Origin: Clostridia bacterium
Lineage (GTDB): Bacteria > Bacillota > Clostridia > Oscillospirales > Acutalibacteraceae
Reading direction: 5' to 3'
DNA: 64,000 nucleotides
NCBI GenBank assembly: GCA_017410585.1
Contig: JAFQQM010000009.1
Location: 89,289 to 153,288, forward strand
Part shown: piece by piece, positions 14,916 through 24,088 of the stretch
Layout: every line of letters starts with the position of its first letter
Numbering within the stretch: the first letter of the stretch is position 1
Notes under the pieces: model-generated
What the model was told of the DNA's origin: nothing
The model's input: the letters and a program-made list of their open reading frames with translations, nothing else
Databases searched by the model: none
Translations under genes and position numbers: made by a program

Positions 14916-15668
14916 TTATTTCGCGGCAGCGACGATGGTGGCGAAATCGTTCGCCTTCAGCGAAGCGCCGCCGATCAGACCGCCGTCGACATCCGGCTGT
15001 GCCAGCAGTTCGGCGGCGTTGCCGGCGTTCATCGAACCGCCGTACTGAATGGTGGTGGCGGCCGCCACGTCCGCACCGTACAGACCGGCGAGGGTCTCAC
15101 GGATGAGGTGGCAGACTTCGTTGGCCTGCTCGGCGGTAGCGGTCTTGCCGGTGCCGATCGCCCAGACCGGCTCGTAAGCGATGATCACGCGGCTCATTTC
15201 TTCCGCGGACACGCCGCCGAGGGCGATCTTGGTCTGCATCGCACAGATCTCGCCGGTGATGCCCTGCTCACGCTGTTCGAGGTACTCGCCCACGCACAGG
15301 ATAACGGTCAGACCCGCATCCAGCGCACCACGAACGCGCTTTTGCACGGTGAGGTCGTTGTCACCGAAGAAGGTACGGCGCTCGGAGTGACCGAGGATGA
15401 CGTACTGCACGCCCATCTTGGCGAGCATATCCGCGGAGATCTCGCCGGTAAACGCACCGGATTTCTCCCAGTAGCAGTTCTGCGCGGCCACACCGATGTT
15501 GGTGCCGGCCGTCGCATCCAGCGCCGCCTGCAGATCGATAAACGGCGTACCCACGACCACCTTGCAGGAAGCATCCTTCACCAGCGGCTTGATCTCCTCG
15601 ATCAGCGCGGCGGCCTCGGCCGGAGTCTTGTTCATTTTCCAGTTACCTGCGATAACATACTGTCCCAT
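14916..15668 (-). CDS. tpiA: Triosephosphate isomerase
   Basis: 250 aa, start ATG 15668 (MGQYVIAGNWKMNK) after GGAGGAT. Active-site Lys in GNWKMNK, His in GHSERR, Glu in AYEPVWAIGTG, phosphate loop YGGSMN and GGASL. Interconverts dihydroxyacetone phosphate and glyceraldehyde 3-phosphate. Second gene of the operon, 75 bases after pgk. Confidence 0.97.
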   Translation of the reverse strand: MGQYVIAGNWKMNKTPAEAAALIEEIKPLVKDASCKVVVGTPFIDLQAALDATAGTNIGVAAQNCYWEKSGAFTGEISADMLAKMGVQYVILGHSERRTFFGDNDLTVQKRVRGALDAGLTVILCVGEYLEQREQGITGEICAMQTKIALGGVSAEEMSRVIIAYEPVWAIGTGKTATAEQANEVCHLIRETLAGLYGADVAAATTIQYGGSMNAGNAAELLAQPDVDGGLIGGASLKANDFATIVAAAK

Positions 15669-15743
15669 TGTTTTATCCTCCAAAAAAATATTTTTGACAT
15701 AACAACTGCCGTTTGCGGGTGGCAAACGGCAGTGTGGGGTTAC

Positions 15744-16958
15744 TTAGTCCTTGTCGCTCATCGCCGCGATGCCCGGAAGTTCCTTGCCTTCCAGGAATTC
15801 CAGCGAAGCGCCGCCGCCGGTGGAGATGTGGCTCATCTTATCGGCATAGCCGAGTTGGGTCACAGCCGCCGCCGAATCGCCGCCGCCGATGACGGTGGTG
15901 GCATCGGTGTCCGCCATCGCCGCCGCCACCGACTTGGTGCCGACCGCGAGGTTCGGGTTCTCAAACACGCCCATCGGGCCGTTCCAGATGACCGTCTTGG
16001 CGCTCTTGACCGCCTGCGCAAACAGTTCGCGGGATTTCGGACCGATATCCATACCCATCTTGTCGGCCGGAATCTTGTCGCTGTCGACCGTCCAAGTCTC
16101 GATGTCCTCGTCGATCGGGGACGGGAAGTGGGTGGTCACCACGGTGTCGATCGGGAGCAGGATCTGCACGCCCTTCTCCGCCGCACGCGCCAGCATATCC
16201 TTGCAGTAGTCGACCTTCTCGTCGTCGCACAGCGAGGTGCCGATCTCGTAGCCCTGCGCCTTCAGGAAGGTGTAAGCCATACCGCCGCCGATAATGAGGG
16301 TATCCGCCTTCTCCAGCAGGTTCTCGATGACCGCCAGTTTATCGGAGACCTTCGCGCCGCCGAGGATGGTGACGAACGGACGCTGCGGATCGTTGACCGC
16401 TTCGCCGAGGTACTTGACTTCCTTCGCCATCAGGTAGCCGTTAGCCGACTCCTTGACGTAGGATGCCACACCGACGGTGGAGCAGTGGGCACGGTGAGCC
16501 GCACCGAACGCGTCGTTAACAAACAGATCGGCCAGAGAAGCGAGATCCTTAGAGAGGTTTTCGCCGTTCTTGGTCTCTTCCGCGCGATAGCGGGTGTTCT
16601 GCAACAGCACGACGTCACCGTCGTTCATCGCCGCAACCGCCTTGCGGGCATTCTCGCCGACCACTTCGTCATCCGCCGCAAACACCACCGGCTGACCGAG
16701 TTTCTCGCTCAGACGGACGGCCACGGGAGCCAGCGACAGTTCCGGCTTCGGCTCGCCCTTCGGCTTGCCCATGTGGGAGCAAAGGATGACCTTCGCCTTA
16801 TTATTGATGAGATACTGGATGGTCGGCAGAGCGGCCACGATACGGTTATCGTTGGTGATAACGCCCTCCTTCATCGGGACGTTAAAGTCGCAACGCACCA
16901 AAACGCGCTGACCGGCGACCTGCAGATCTTCCACATTTTTCTTGCTCAAATACGCCAT
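15744..16958 (-). CDS. pgk: Phosphoglycerate kinase
   Basis: 404 aa, start ATG 16958 (MAYLSKKN) after AAAGGAA. Transfers phosphate from 1,3-bisphosphoglycerate to ADP. Substrate motifs [11 protein letters not shown] and SHMGKPKG at the N-terminal domain, nucleotide motifs GGAKVSDK and GGGDSAAA in the C-terminal domain. First gene of the operon. The usual partner gap is absent from the window. Confidence 0.97.
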   Translation of the reverse strand: MAYLSKKNVEDLQVAGQRVLVRCDFNVPMKEGVITNDNRIVAALPTIQYLINNKAKVILCSHMGKPKGEPKPELSLAPVAVRLSEKLGQPVVFAADDEVVGENARKAVAAMNDGDVVLLQNTRYRAEETKNGENLSKDLASLADLFVNDAFGAAHRAHCSTVGVASYVKESANGYLMAKEVKYLGEAVNDPQRPFVTILGGAKVSDKLAVIENLLEKADTLIIGGGMAYTFLKAQGYEIGTSLCDDEKVDYCKDMLARAAEKGVQILLPIDTVVTTHFPSPIDEDIETWTVDSDKIPADKMGMDIGPKSRELFAQAVKSAKTVIWNGPMGVFENPNLAVGTKSVAAAMADTDATTVIGGGDSAAAVTQLGYADKMSHISTGGGASLEFLEGKELPGIAAMSDKD

Positions 16959-17020
16959 TTGAAAACATTCCTTTCTCGTTTCAAATTCAGTGGACAAATA
17001 CCGATTGCCCATACGAATTT

Positions 17021-17049
17021 ATTTTACCCTATTTATACGCGAATTGCAA
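17021..17049 (-). promoter_or_regulatory. pgk operon promoter
   Basis: Minus-strand TTGCAA (17044-17049), 17-base spacer, TAAAAT (17021-17026). Confidence 0.7.
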
Positions 17050-17083
17050 GTAGAAAAAATCACAAATATCCGCGTTTTCTGCA

Positions 17084-17123
17084 GAAAAAAATAAGTCCCG
17101 ATGCACAAGGGGTGCATCGGGAC
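17084..17123 (-). terminator. icd terminator
   Basis: 12-bp stem GTCCCGATGCAC / GTGCATCGGGAC followed on the minus strand by TTATTTTTTT. Confidence 0.85.
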
Positions 17124-17130
17124 GGACAGA

Positions 17131-18345
17131 TTACGCCTGCAACAAGGTTTCCAGACGACCGGCGATGGCGTCGAGGAACTCCCACGAATCCAGTTTCTTT
17201 TTGTTCTCAAGGGTGGAGATGAGGTAGAGGTCACCGGTCATCTCGCCGGCCTCGATGGTATCGATGGTCGCCTTCTCCAGCGCATCGGCATAGGCGCACA
17301 GCGCCGGCAGGTCATCCAACTCACCGCGTTTGCGGAACGCACCCGACCAAGCAAAGATGGTGGCCACCGGATTGGTGGAGGTCTTTTCACCGGCACGCCA
17401 CTTGTAGAAGTGGCGTGTGACGGTGCCGTGGGCGGCCTCGTACTCATACTTGCCGTCCGGCGAGACCAGCACGCTGGTCATCATCGCCAACGAACCGAAG
17501 GCGGTAGCGACCATATCGCTCATCACGTCGCCGTCGTAGTTCTTGCACGCCCAGATAAAGCCACCCTCCGAGCGGATGACACGCGCCACCGCATCGTCGA
17601 TAAGGGTGTAGAAATATTCCAGACCGGCGGCCTCGAATGCTTCCTTAAACTCCGTTTCGTAGATCTCGGCGAAGATATCCTTAAAACGGTGGTCGTAGGT
17701 CTTGGAGATGGTATCCTTGGTGGAGAACCACAAGTCCTGCTTGGTATCCAGCGCATAACGGAAGCAGGCACGGGCAAAGCCGCTGATGGACGCATCGGTG
17801 TTGTGCATCCCCATCACCACACCGTCGCCGGCAAATTGATGAATATCGGCACGGGTCTCGGTGCCGTCCGGCGCGGTGATGACCAGTTCCGCCTTACTGC
17901 CCGCCGGAGCGCGCAATTCGGTGTTTTTGTAAATGTCACCGTACGCGTGACGCGCCAGCGTGATCGGCTTTTTCCAAGTAGACACGGTCGGGGTGATACC
18001 GCCCACCGTCACCGGCGCACGGAACACCGTGCCGTCCATGATCGCACGGATGGTGCCGTTGGGGCTCTTCCACATCTGCTTGAGGTTGTATTCCTCCACG
18101 CGCTGTTTGTTGGGGGTGATGGTGGCACACTTGACGCCGACGCCGTATTTTTTGCACGCCTCAGCCGCCTCCACCGTCACCTTGTCGTCGGTGGCGTCAC
18201 GGTACTCCAGACCGAGATCGTAATACTCGCTCTTGAGTTCCACAAACGGGTGGATAAGCTTGTCCTTGATGGCTTGCCACAGCACACGGGTCATCTCGTC
18301 GCCGTCCATCTCAACAAGCGGGGTGGTCATTTGGATCTTTTGCAT
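17131..18345 (-). CDS. icd: Isocitrate dehydrogenase (NADP), homodimeric eukaryote-like type
   Basis: 404 aa from ATG 18345 ([19 protein letters not shown]); a GTG three codons earlier touches the ribosome site. Oxidatively decarboxylates isocitrate to 2-oxoglutarate. [18 protein letters not shown], the metal-binding DGDVMSD and cofactor motif AAHGTVTRH are those of the type II enzymes shared by eukaryotes and many clostridia. No citrate synthase or aconitase gene adjoins it. Confidence 0.93.
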   Translation of the reverse strand: MQKIQMTTPLVEMDGDEMTRVLWQAIKDKLIHPFVELKSEYYDLGLEYRDATDDKVTVEAAEACKKYGVGVKCATITPNKQRVEEYNLKQMWKSPNGTIRAIMDGTVFRAPVTVGGITPTVSTWKKPITLARHAYGDIYKNTELRAPAGSKAELVITAPDGTETRADIHQFAGDGVVMGMHNTDASISGFARACFRYALDTKQDLWFSTKDTISKTYDHRFKDIFAEIYETEFKEAFEAAGLEYFYTLIDDAVARVIRSEGGFIWACKNYDGDVMSDMVATAFGSLAMMTSVLVSPDGKYEYEAAHGTVTRHFYKWRAGEKTSTNPVATIFAWSGAFRKRGELDDLPALCAYADALEKATIDTIEAGEMTGDLYLISTLENKKKLDSWEFLDAIAGRLETLLQA

Positions 18346-18377
18346 GATACTCACGCCTTTCTGAAAAATTCGGATAC

Positions 18378-18406
18378 ATTATAGCACAGCACTTTTGATT
18401 TGACAA
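18378..18406 (-). promoter_or_regulatory. icd promoter
   Basis: Minus-strand TTGTCA (18401-18406), 17-base spacer, TATAAT (18378-18383). Confidence 0.75.
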
Positions 18407-18407
18407 G

Positions 18408-18466
18408 AGAAAAAACCGTCTAAAAGCGATGCGTCATCGGGATGAAGCATCGCCCTCGGACGGTTT
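18408..18466 (-). terminator. Terminator of the small Cys-protein gene
   Basis: Outer stem AAACCGTC/GACGGTTT and inner GCGATGC/GCATCGC, then T6 on the minus strand. Confidence 0.75.
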
Positions 18467-18468
18467 GC

Positions 18469-18684
18469 TTACAACTGAAAATCCTCCGCTTTGTGCGGGT
18501 CCTGCTTCGGGCGGCGCAGCGGTTGCCGCTTGAGCGGATCGTAGATGAATTTGCGGCAGTAGTGGTACAGCGGTGCCGCGCCTTTATACGGGCAGAGCAT
18601 CACACTGCCGTCCGCCGATAAGCGACCGTGCTGGCACACCTCGCACGCCTTGCGGATATTGTTGCCGTACAGTTTTTTGGCCAT
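18469..18684 (-). CDS. Conserved clostridial small Cys protein (71 aa)
   Basis: Start ATG 18684 (MAKKLYGNNIRKACEVC) after AAAGGGGG. Four cysteines in CEVCQHG, LCPYKG and YHYCRKFIYDPLKR suggest one zinc site. I recall similar short proteins, with the YDPLKR ending, across Oscillospiraceae and Lachnospiraceae, but no function is known to me. Own promoter (18718-18746) and terminator. Confidence 0.7.
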   Translation of the reverse strand: MAKKLYGNNIRKACEVCQHGRLSADGSVMLCPYKGAAPLYHYCRKFIYDPLKRQPLRRPKQDPHKAEDFQL

Positions 18685-18717
18685 CGCTGTCTGCCCCCTT
18701 TCGTTTGGTCTGCAGAC

Positions 18718-18746
18718 AGTATACCACACGAAAAATTAAAAATCAA
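18718..18746 (-). promoter_or_regulatory. Promoter of the small Cys-protein gene
   Basis: Minus-strand TTGATT (18741-18746), 17-base spacer, TATACT (18718-18723); lies over the 3' end of ylbJ. Confidence 0.65.
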
Positions 18747-19779
18747 CCTTTTTCCGCATACTGATCAACCAAGTGACGCAAAGGGTCAGGAGAGACACCC
18801 CGCCGAGTGCCGAAGCGGAAGCAAACAACTCCGCTTGCATTCCCGAAGGGGTGGTAAAGGTCTGCACCACCGACGGCGGCAACCACCACAGGGTAAGCAG
18901 ACCGCCGAGCATTCCCTGAAGCAGGCGGGAGAGAAAAAAGCGGCTATCCAAAGAAAACGGCAACAGCGAAGCGACCTGACCGTGCACCGACAAGCCGCCG
19001 AAACCGAGAGTAAATCCCAGTAAAAACGGGGAACGCAACACCTCCATACATCCGCCGGTCACTTCGATGAGGCAGGCGGCGGCACGGCGCAGGAGGGGAT
19101 CGACCTCTGCCGCCGTCAACAAGGACAGCAACAGACTGCCGAGGGCGACGAACGCGGTCATACCAAGCAGGGATCGGGCGGCGGTCTGTGCCGCCGCGAC
19201 CAGCGGTTGCCCGAGGCGCAACGGCGACAGTACCGGCGGGGTCACTTTCTCGCGTTGGCCGCGCAGGACCAACAGGGTCACGGTACCGGCAACGGCGTGG
19301 GCCGCCCACAGCAACCAACCGGCCCGCACCGAGCCGAGCATACCCGCCCCAACGGTAGCAACGCAAAAACCGGGGCCGGCGTTGACGCAACCACACAACA
19401 GCCGGCGCGCCTGCGATTCGGTCAACCGGCCGTCCTTCACCAGCGGTGCCATCGCCGCCGCACCGGCGGGGTAACCGCCCACCAGACCGATCAGCCAAAC
19501 CGAAGCGGCGGCAGGCGGAAATCCCAGTACGGCCAGCGGACGGGAAAGCCATCCGCCGAGGCGGTCACACAGTCCCGAAGCGGTGAGCCATCCGCCCAGT
19601 ACCAAAAACGGAAACAGACCGGGGATCAGCACCTGCGACGCGATCGCCAACCCGCGGCGCACACCGTTGGCGGCGGCCTCCGGATACCGCAACAACAGCC
19701 ACGCCGCCGCCACCGCCGCCGATGCCCACAGCAACGCCCACCACGTTGACAGCCGCCAGACCCGCCAGTTCATTCTCAT
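18736..19779 (-). CDS. ylbJ: Sporulation integral membrane protein YlbJ-like
   Basis: 347 aa, start ATG 19779 after GCAGAGGTG; the open frame further upstream is antisense to yqfC. About eight to ten hydrophobic helices; nucleoside-transporter/gate-like pattern GLFPFLVLGGWL and GGYPAGAAA. YlbJ is needed for spore cortex formation in Bacillus and is expressed in the mother cell. It is divergent from yqfC/yqfD, grouping sporulation genes here. Confidence 0.85.
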   Translation of the reverse strand: MRMNWRVWRLSTWWALLWASAAVAAAWLLLRYPEAAANGVRRGLAIASQVLIPGLFPFLVLGGWLTASGLCDRLGGWLSRPLAVLGFPPAAASVWLIGLVGGYPAGAAAMAPLVKDGRLTESQARRLLCGCVNAGPGFCVATVGAGMLGSVRAGWLLWAAHAVAGTVTLLVLRGQREKVTPPVLSPLRLGQPLVAAAQTAARSLLGMTAFVALGSLLLSLLTAAEVDPLLRRAAACLIEVTGGCMEVLRSPFLLGFTLGFGGLSVHGQVASLLPFSLDSRFFLSRLLQGMLGGLLTLWWLPPSVVQTFTTPSGMQAELFASASALGGVSLLTLCVTWLISMRKKVDF

Positions 19780-19847
19780 CACCTCTGCCCTATCGTATGC
19801 GGTATGTTCCGCGAAAAGACTGCATACCAATGAAACGAGGTGATGGT

Positions 19848-20108
19848 ATGCGTGTACGGCAGAGAATGGAGCGGCTGTTGGAGTTGCCGGAAGGCAGCCT
19901 GACCGGCGAGTCGCGTTTGGAGATATACGCCGGACGGCGGGCGGTGATGGACGGACGGTGCCGTGTACTGGACTGTGAAGAAGACCTGATCCGTCTGCAC
20001 ACCGGCGGTGGGGTCGTCTGCTTTCGTGGGCGGGAATTGAGCATTGCGGCGTTTTCTTCCCACAGCGCGGTGGTGGAGGGGCGGCTCTGCGCCGTCGAAT
20101 TTGAATGA
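19848..20108 (+). CDS. yqfC: Sporulation protein YqfC
   Basis: 86 aa, start ATG 19848 after GAGGTGATGGT. Short beta-rich YqfC/YabP-type protein with LEIYAGRRAVMDGCR-like core. YqfC and YqfD are co-transcribed sporulation genes in Firmicutes. Its stop overlaps the ATG of yqfD (ATGA). phoH, which often follows yqfD, is not here. Confidence 0.85.
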   Translation: MRVRQRMERLLELPEGSLTGESRLEIYAGRRAVMDGRCRVLDCEEDLIRLHTGGGVVCFRGRELSIAAFSSHSAVVEGRLCAVEFE

Positions 20109-21265
20109 AGGCGGCGGTAGAATGGGTCGCCGAAGGCGGGATGTTACCGGAATTTCTTAACCGTTTGCACGCCGTCGGCATCGCGGTCGGCGGCGTACGG
20201 CGGCAGGGCGAGAGCGTGCGGGCGGTGACTTCGGCGGCCGACTACAAGCGTCTCCGTGAAGCGGCACGGCGTACCGGTACACGGGTACGGATACACCGCA
20301 AACGCGGCTGGGGCTTTCGGGTAGAAAAATGGAAAAAACGGCGTGGTATCGCGGTTGGCGCGGTGTTGGCGGGATGGCTTTTATGGCAGTTGAGCGGCCG
20401 TATCTGGGCGGTCATCCCCAGCGGCATCGATCCCACACAAAGCGGGGAAATTCTGTCCGCCGTAGCAAAAATGGGGGTAGATATCGGTCAACCGATCGAC
20501 CGCTTGCAACAGCGGGAGATCACACTGCGCGCCATTCACGATCTGCGGCAGGTCATCGCGCTGACCGTCAATATGGACGGATGTATCGCCCACGTGGACG
20601 TGGTGGAAGACAACACCAATCATCCGCTATCGGTGGACATCAAACTCTCCAATCTGGTAGCCGTGCGGGATGGGCTGGTGTTGCAGACCGAAATCACCAA
20701 AGGCAAGGCGGCCGTCCAATCGGGAGAAGGCGTGACGGCCGGCGACCTCTTGGCGACCGGATCCTCCGAAACCATCCGTGGAATGCTCATTTACGGGCGC
20801 GCCGCCGGCGCGGTATGGGCGCGGACGAAGCGGGAGTTGACGGTGGAGGTGCCGCTCTCGCAAACGGTGTGGTTGCCGAGCGGTCAGCCGCTGACCTATG
20901 CAACCGTTTCACTGTTGGGGCTGGAGATACCGCTGACCTCACCGTTGCAACGGCCGGAAGCCTATCGGCAACAGGTGGACAGCGACCGCCTGACGGTTGG
21001 GGAATTGCCTCTGCCGCTCGGCATCGACCGCACCGTACTGACCCCGTTGGCGGCGACAACACGGCGGCTGACACTGGCGGAAGCCAAGCAACAGGCAGAG
21101 GAAACGTTAGCGGAAAAAGAGGCGGTCGAACTACGGGATGCGACCATTGAAAAGCGGGAACTTTCGAGTATTTGCGAAGACGGCGTTTTCCGCCTAACGG
21201 CGCGGTATATCTGTGTTGAGAACATCGCCGAGGAACGCCCCGTAACGGTGGTGGAAGGGTCATAA
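20105..21265 (+). CDS. yqfD: Sporulation protein YqfD
   Basis: 386 aa, ATG overlapping the yqfC stop. One transmembrane helix (about residues 83-100) followed by a large extracytoplasmic domain with repeated GEGVTAGDLLATG-type segments, as in the YqfD/SpoIV family. Required for efficient sporulation in Bacillus relatives; exact role unknown. Confidence 0.88.
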   Translation: MKAAVEWVAEGGMLPEFLNRLHAVGIAVGGVRRQGESVRAVTSAADYKRLREAARRTGTRVRIHRKRGWGFRVEKWKKRRGIAVGAVLAGWLLWQLSGRIWAVIPSGIDPTQSGEILSAVAKMGVDIGQPIDRLQQREITLRAIHDLRQVIALTVNMDGCIAHVDVVEDNTNHPLSVDIKLSNLVAVRDGLVLQTEITKGKAAVQSGEGVTAGDLLATGSSETIRGMLIYGRAAGAVWARTKRELTVEVPLSQTVWLPSGQPLTYATVSLLGLEIPLTSPLQRPEAYRQQVDSDRLTVGELPLPLGIDRTVLTPLAATTRRLTLAEAKQQAEETLAEKEAVELRDATIEKRELSSICEDGVFRLTARYICVENIAEERPVTVVEGS

Positions 21266-21306
21266 AAAAAAACACCCGATGGAAACCTCCATCGGGTGTT
21301 TTTTTA
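21264..21306. terminator. Bidirectional terminator between yqfD and galM
   Basis: Stem AACACCCGATGG / CCATCGGGTGTT with A8 and T7 flanks. Confidence 0.85.
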
Positions 21307-22335
21307 TCCGAAAAAGCGGTATTCGGTTTTGGAGCGGAAGACCTCGCCCGCCGGCAACAGGATAGACGGAAAATGCGGGTGATGCACCGCATCCGGCCAA
21401 TGCTGAGTCTCCAGGCAGAAACCGTCCCCTTTCCCGCGCGGAATACCACCTTTGCAAGCGGCTTCATTCAGGAAATTGGCGGTGTACAACTGCACACCCG
21501 GTTGATCGGTCCAGCATTCCATCCGAATGCCGGAAACGGGGGCTTCGACCGTAGCGGCACGGCGGAACGCACCGTCGGTACCCAGCACGAAATTGTGGTC
21601 GTAGCCGTTGGCGTTTTGGAGTAGCGGATGCGGCTCGTTGATATCCTGCCCGATGGGTTTCGGGGTGCGGAAATCAAACGGCGTCCCTTCCACCGCCATC
21701 AATTCGCCGGTGGGAATGAGTTCGGCATCCGATACGGTCAGTTCTGTCGCATCCATCTGCAACAGATGGTTGCCGACGTTCGGACCGTCGTGACCCTCCA
21801 GATTGAAATAGGCGTGGTTGGTGAGGTTTAGGAGCGTATCGGCGGTGCTGACCGCCCGATAGGTGATGCGCAGGCGGCTGTCCCCCGTCACCGCAAAGGT
21901 GACCGACACCGACAGATCGCCGGGGTAACCTTCTTCCCCATCCGGCGAGGTACGGCGCAGGGTCACCGCCGCCTCCTCGTTTTCCAGCACACGGGCGGTC
22001 CACAGGCGATAAGCAAAACCGCATTTCCCGCCGTGAATATGGTTCTTGCCGCGGTCGTTGGCGGCAAGGGTGTAGTCCTTGCCGGCGATCGGAATGACGT
22101 TGCCTTTCAAGCGATTGGCAACGCGGCCGACGGTAGAACCGAAACTGCAACGGCAACGGAGATAACTCTCCCAATCATCGTATCCCAACACCACGTCCAC
22201 ACCGCGGTATACCGCCGCTTGCAGGGTGGCGCCGTAGGTCAGCACCGAAACGGTCAGATCCCCGTTTTTCAGTTCGTAACGGTCAACGGTCTTGCCGTCC
22301 GGCATCCGGCCAAACGGAATGCGTTTTACGCTCAT
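21304..22335 (-). CDS. galM: Aldose 1-epimerase (mutarotase)
   Basis: 343 aa. Interconverts alpha and beta anomers of hexoses. Catalytic His in NHAYFNLEG (about residue 175), His in GKNHIHGGK (about residue 97) and the C-terminal catalytic Glu in GFCLETQHWPD are all present. Single gene between two terminators and its own promoter, no sugar operon beside it. Confidence 0.93.
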   Translation of the reverse strand: MSVKRIPFGRMPDGKTVDRYELKNGDLTVSVLTYGATLQAAVYRGVDVVLGYDDWESYLRCRCSFGSTVGRVANRLKGNVIPIAGKDYTLAANDRGKNHIHGGKCGFAYRLWTARVLENEEAAVTLRRTSPDGEEGYPGDLSVSVTFAVTGDSRLRITYRAVSTADTLLNLTNHAYFNLEGHDGPNVGNHLLQMDATELTVSDAELIPTGELMAVEGTPFDFRTPKPIGQDINEPHPLLQNANGYDHNFVLGTDGAFRRAATVEAPVSGIRMECWTDQPGVQLYTANFLNEAACKGGIPRGKGDGFCLETQHWPDAVHHPHFPSILLPAGEVFRSKTEYRFFG

Positions 22336-22367
22336 AGTATCCCTCGCCTCTGTGGTTGATTTTTTTC

Positions 22368-22396
22368 ATTATACAACAAACGAACCGAACTCGCAA
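22368..22396 (-). promoter_or_regulatory. galM promoter
   Basis: Minus-strand TTGCGA (22391-22396), 17-base spacer, TATAAT (22368-22373). Confidence 0.7.
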
Positions 22397-22460
22397 CGGT
22401 TTTTGCCGGCACAAATGTCGTTGAGGCGCACTCCCTTACAGAGTGCGCCTCTTGGTTTGC

Positions 22461-23315
22461 TTATTTCGTGCGGTACAGCACGCCGATGGTGTTGGGGCCG
22501 CAATGGGAAGAGATGGTGCAGGAAGCACGGGTAACGCAGATCTCATCCGGATTCTGGTACTGCTTGACCAGCGCCACCGCCTGTTCGAGAATGCTCGGAT
22601 CGGTCATACCCGAATGGGTGATGAAGATGCGGTCGGTCTCAACGTCGGTGCGGTCTTTCAGTTCGTCCGCCACGTACTCTGCCAGCGCCTTGGAGAAGGA
22701 ACCGCGATACTTCTTGGCCGCGTCCATCTTACCGCTGGTATTATCCACCAAGATCTGCGGCTTCAGTTTGAGCAGGTTGGCACCCATCACCGCCACCGCG
22801 GAGCAACGGCCGCCCTTATGCAGGAATTCCAGATTTTCCAGAATAAAACTGGCGTGGCATTTGGTGCGGAGGGCTTCCACTTCGGCCACGATCTGTTCCG
22901 CTTCCATACCCGCCTGCACACGCTTGGCGACCTCGATGACCACCAGACCCATACCGGTGGAGAGGTTCTGACCGTCGATGACGTAGACGCCTTCCAGTTC
23001 ACCGGCCGCGAGGCGGGCGTTCTGGTGGCAAGAGGACAGGCCGGAGCCGAGGTTGACGTGAATGACCTGATAGCCTGCATCGGTATACTGCTTGAAGAAG
23101 GCCAGATACTCATCCACGTTGACCGCCGCCGTGGACGGCAACGTGTGGTTGGCATAATAATTTTCGTAGATCTCATCCGGCGTGATATCCACGCCATCGT
23201 TATACTGCTTTCCGTTCAGGATCACGTGCAGCGGATAATAGGTGACCTCATAACGCGCCTTCAGTTCCTCACCGAGGTCGCAGGTGCTGTCGGCCGTGAC
23301 AATGATTTTCGACAT
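22461..23315 (-). CDS. DegV family fatty acid-binding protein
   Basis: 284 aa, start ATG 23315 (MSKIIVTADSTCDL). N-terminal TADSTCDLGEE and later LSSCHQNARLAAG, FLHKGGRCS are typical of DegV/FakB proteins, which bind a fatty acid and present it to the kinase FakA for entry into phospholipid synthesis. No fakA is in the window. Single gene with its own promoter. Confidence 0.88.
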   Translation of the reverse strand: MSKIIVTADSTCDLGEELKARYEVTYYPLHVILNGKQYNDGVDITPDEIYENYYANHTLPSTAAVNVDEYLAFFKQYTDAGYQVIHVNLGSGLSSCHQNARLAAGELEGVYVIDGQNLSTGMGLVVIEVAKRVQAGMEAEQIVAEVEALRTKCHASFILENLEFLHKGGRCSAVAVMGANLLKLKPQILVDNTSGKMDAAKKYRGSFSKALAEYVADELKDRTDVETDRIFITHSGMTDPSILEQAVALVKQYQNPDEICVTRASCTISSHCGPNTIGVLYRTK

Positions 23316-23354
23316 GATCGCTAACTCCTTTTTCAAAAAATCGGGTTTGGCGTT

Positions 23355-23383
23355 ATTATACCACAGCCGTTTGAAAATTTCAA
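23355..23383 (-). promoter_or_regulatory. degV-family gene promoter
   Basis: Minus-strand TTGAAA (23378-23383), 17-base spacer, TATAAT (23355-23360). Confidence 0.7.
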
Positions 23384-23447
23384 GAGGTGAACACAAAGGC
23401 GATTTTTGTCAAATATGTTAAGTTTTTTTATATATAAAATAAAATAC

Positions 23448-23476
23448 TTGCATTTTTCAAAAAGGCGTGGTATACT
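23448..23476 (+). promoter_or_regulatory. rimP-nusA-infB operon promoter
   Basis: TTGCAT, 17-base spacer, TATACT, preceded by an A/T-rich tract. Leads the long operon that continues at least to truB. Confidence 0.75.
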
Positions 23477-23550
23477 ATGCTTGTAAACAGGATAACGAAA
23501 CGGAGAAGAGTGGGGCGACCCGCTCTTTTCTGTTGATTGGAGGGCTTGAC

Positions 23551-24030
23551 TTGGAAAACAAAAAACGACCGGTTTCCGAAGTGTGTTGGGAACTGGGCGC
23601 TCCCATTGCTGAGCAACTGGGACTGGATATCTGGGACGTGCGCTTCGTCAAGGAAGGGGCCGACTGGATACTCCGGTATTTCGTCGATAAAGACGGCGGT
23701 GTTGGCATTGACGATTGCGTTGCCTTCTCGCGGGCGATCAATCCGGTGCTGGACGAGGCCGATCCCATCGGACCGTCCTATTGTCTGGAGGTCTCTTCCC
23801 CCGGCGTAGAGCGAGAACTGACCCGACCGGAACACTTTGAAGTGTGCGACGGTTGCGCGGTCATCGTCCGGCTCATCCGCCCGCAGGAGGGACAAAAAGA
23901 GTTTGCGGGTCTGCTGTGCCCGCCCACCGACGAGGAGATCGTCATCGAGACCGAAGACGGCAGTAAACAAGCATTTGACCGGAAGGGCGTCGCCTCTGTC
24001 CGGCTGATGGCCGACTGGGACGAACTGTAA
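23551..24030 (+). CDS. rimP: Ribosome maturation factor RimP
   Basis: 159 aa. Start TTG 23551 is fixed by GGAGG eight bases upstream; the ATG farther up lies in the promoter region. Helps assemble the 30S subunit. LEVSSPGVERELTRPEHF is the family signature near residue 85. First gene of the nusA-infB operon, its normal place in bacteria. Confidence 0.93.
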   Translation: MENKKRPVSEVCWELGAPIAEQLGLDIWDVRFVKEGADWILRYFVDKDGGVGIDDCVAFSRAINPVLDEADPIGPSYCLEVSSPGVERELTRPEHFEVCDGCAVIVRLIRPQEGQKEFAGLLCPPTDEEIVIETEDGSKQAFDRKGVASVRLMADWDEL

Positions 24031-24088
24031 GTTCCCAAGCGGCAATAAATGAATAAATTTTCCGTGACAAACGGGTATGGAGGTACTT

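Noticed and set aside
14877..17222. 781-codon plus-strand open frame
   Set aside because: Lies opposite tpiA and pgk; no recognisable protein.
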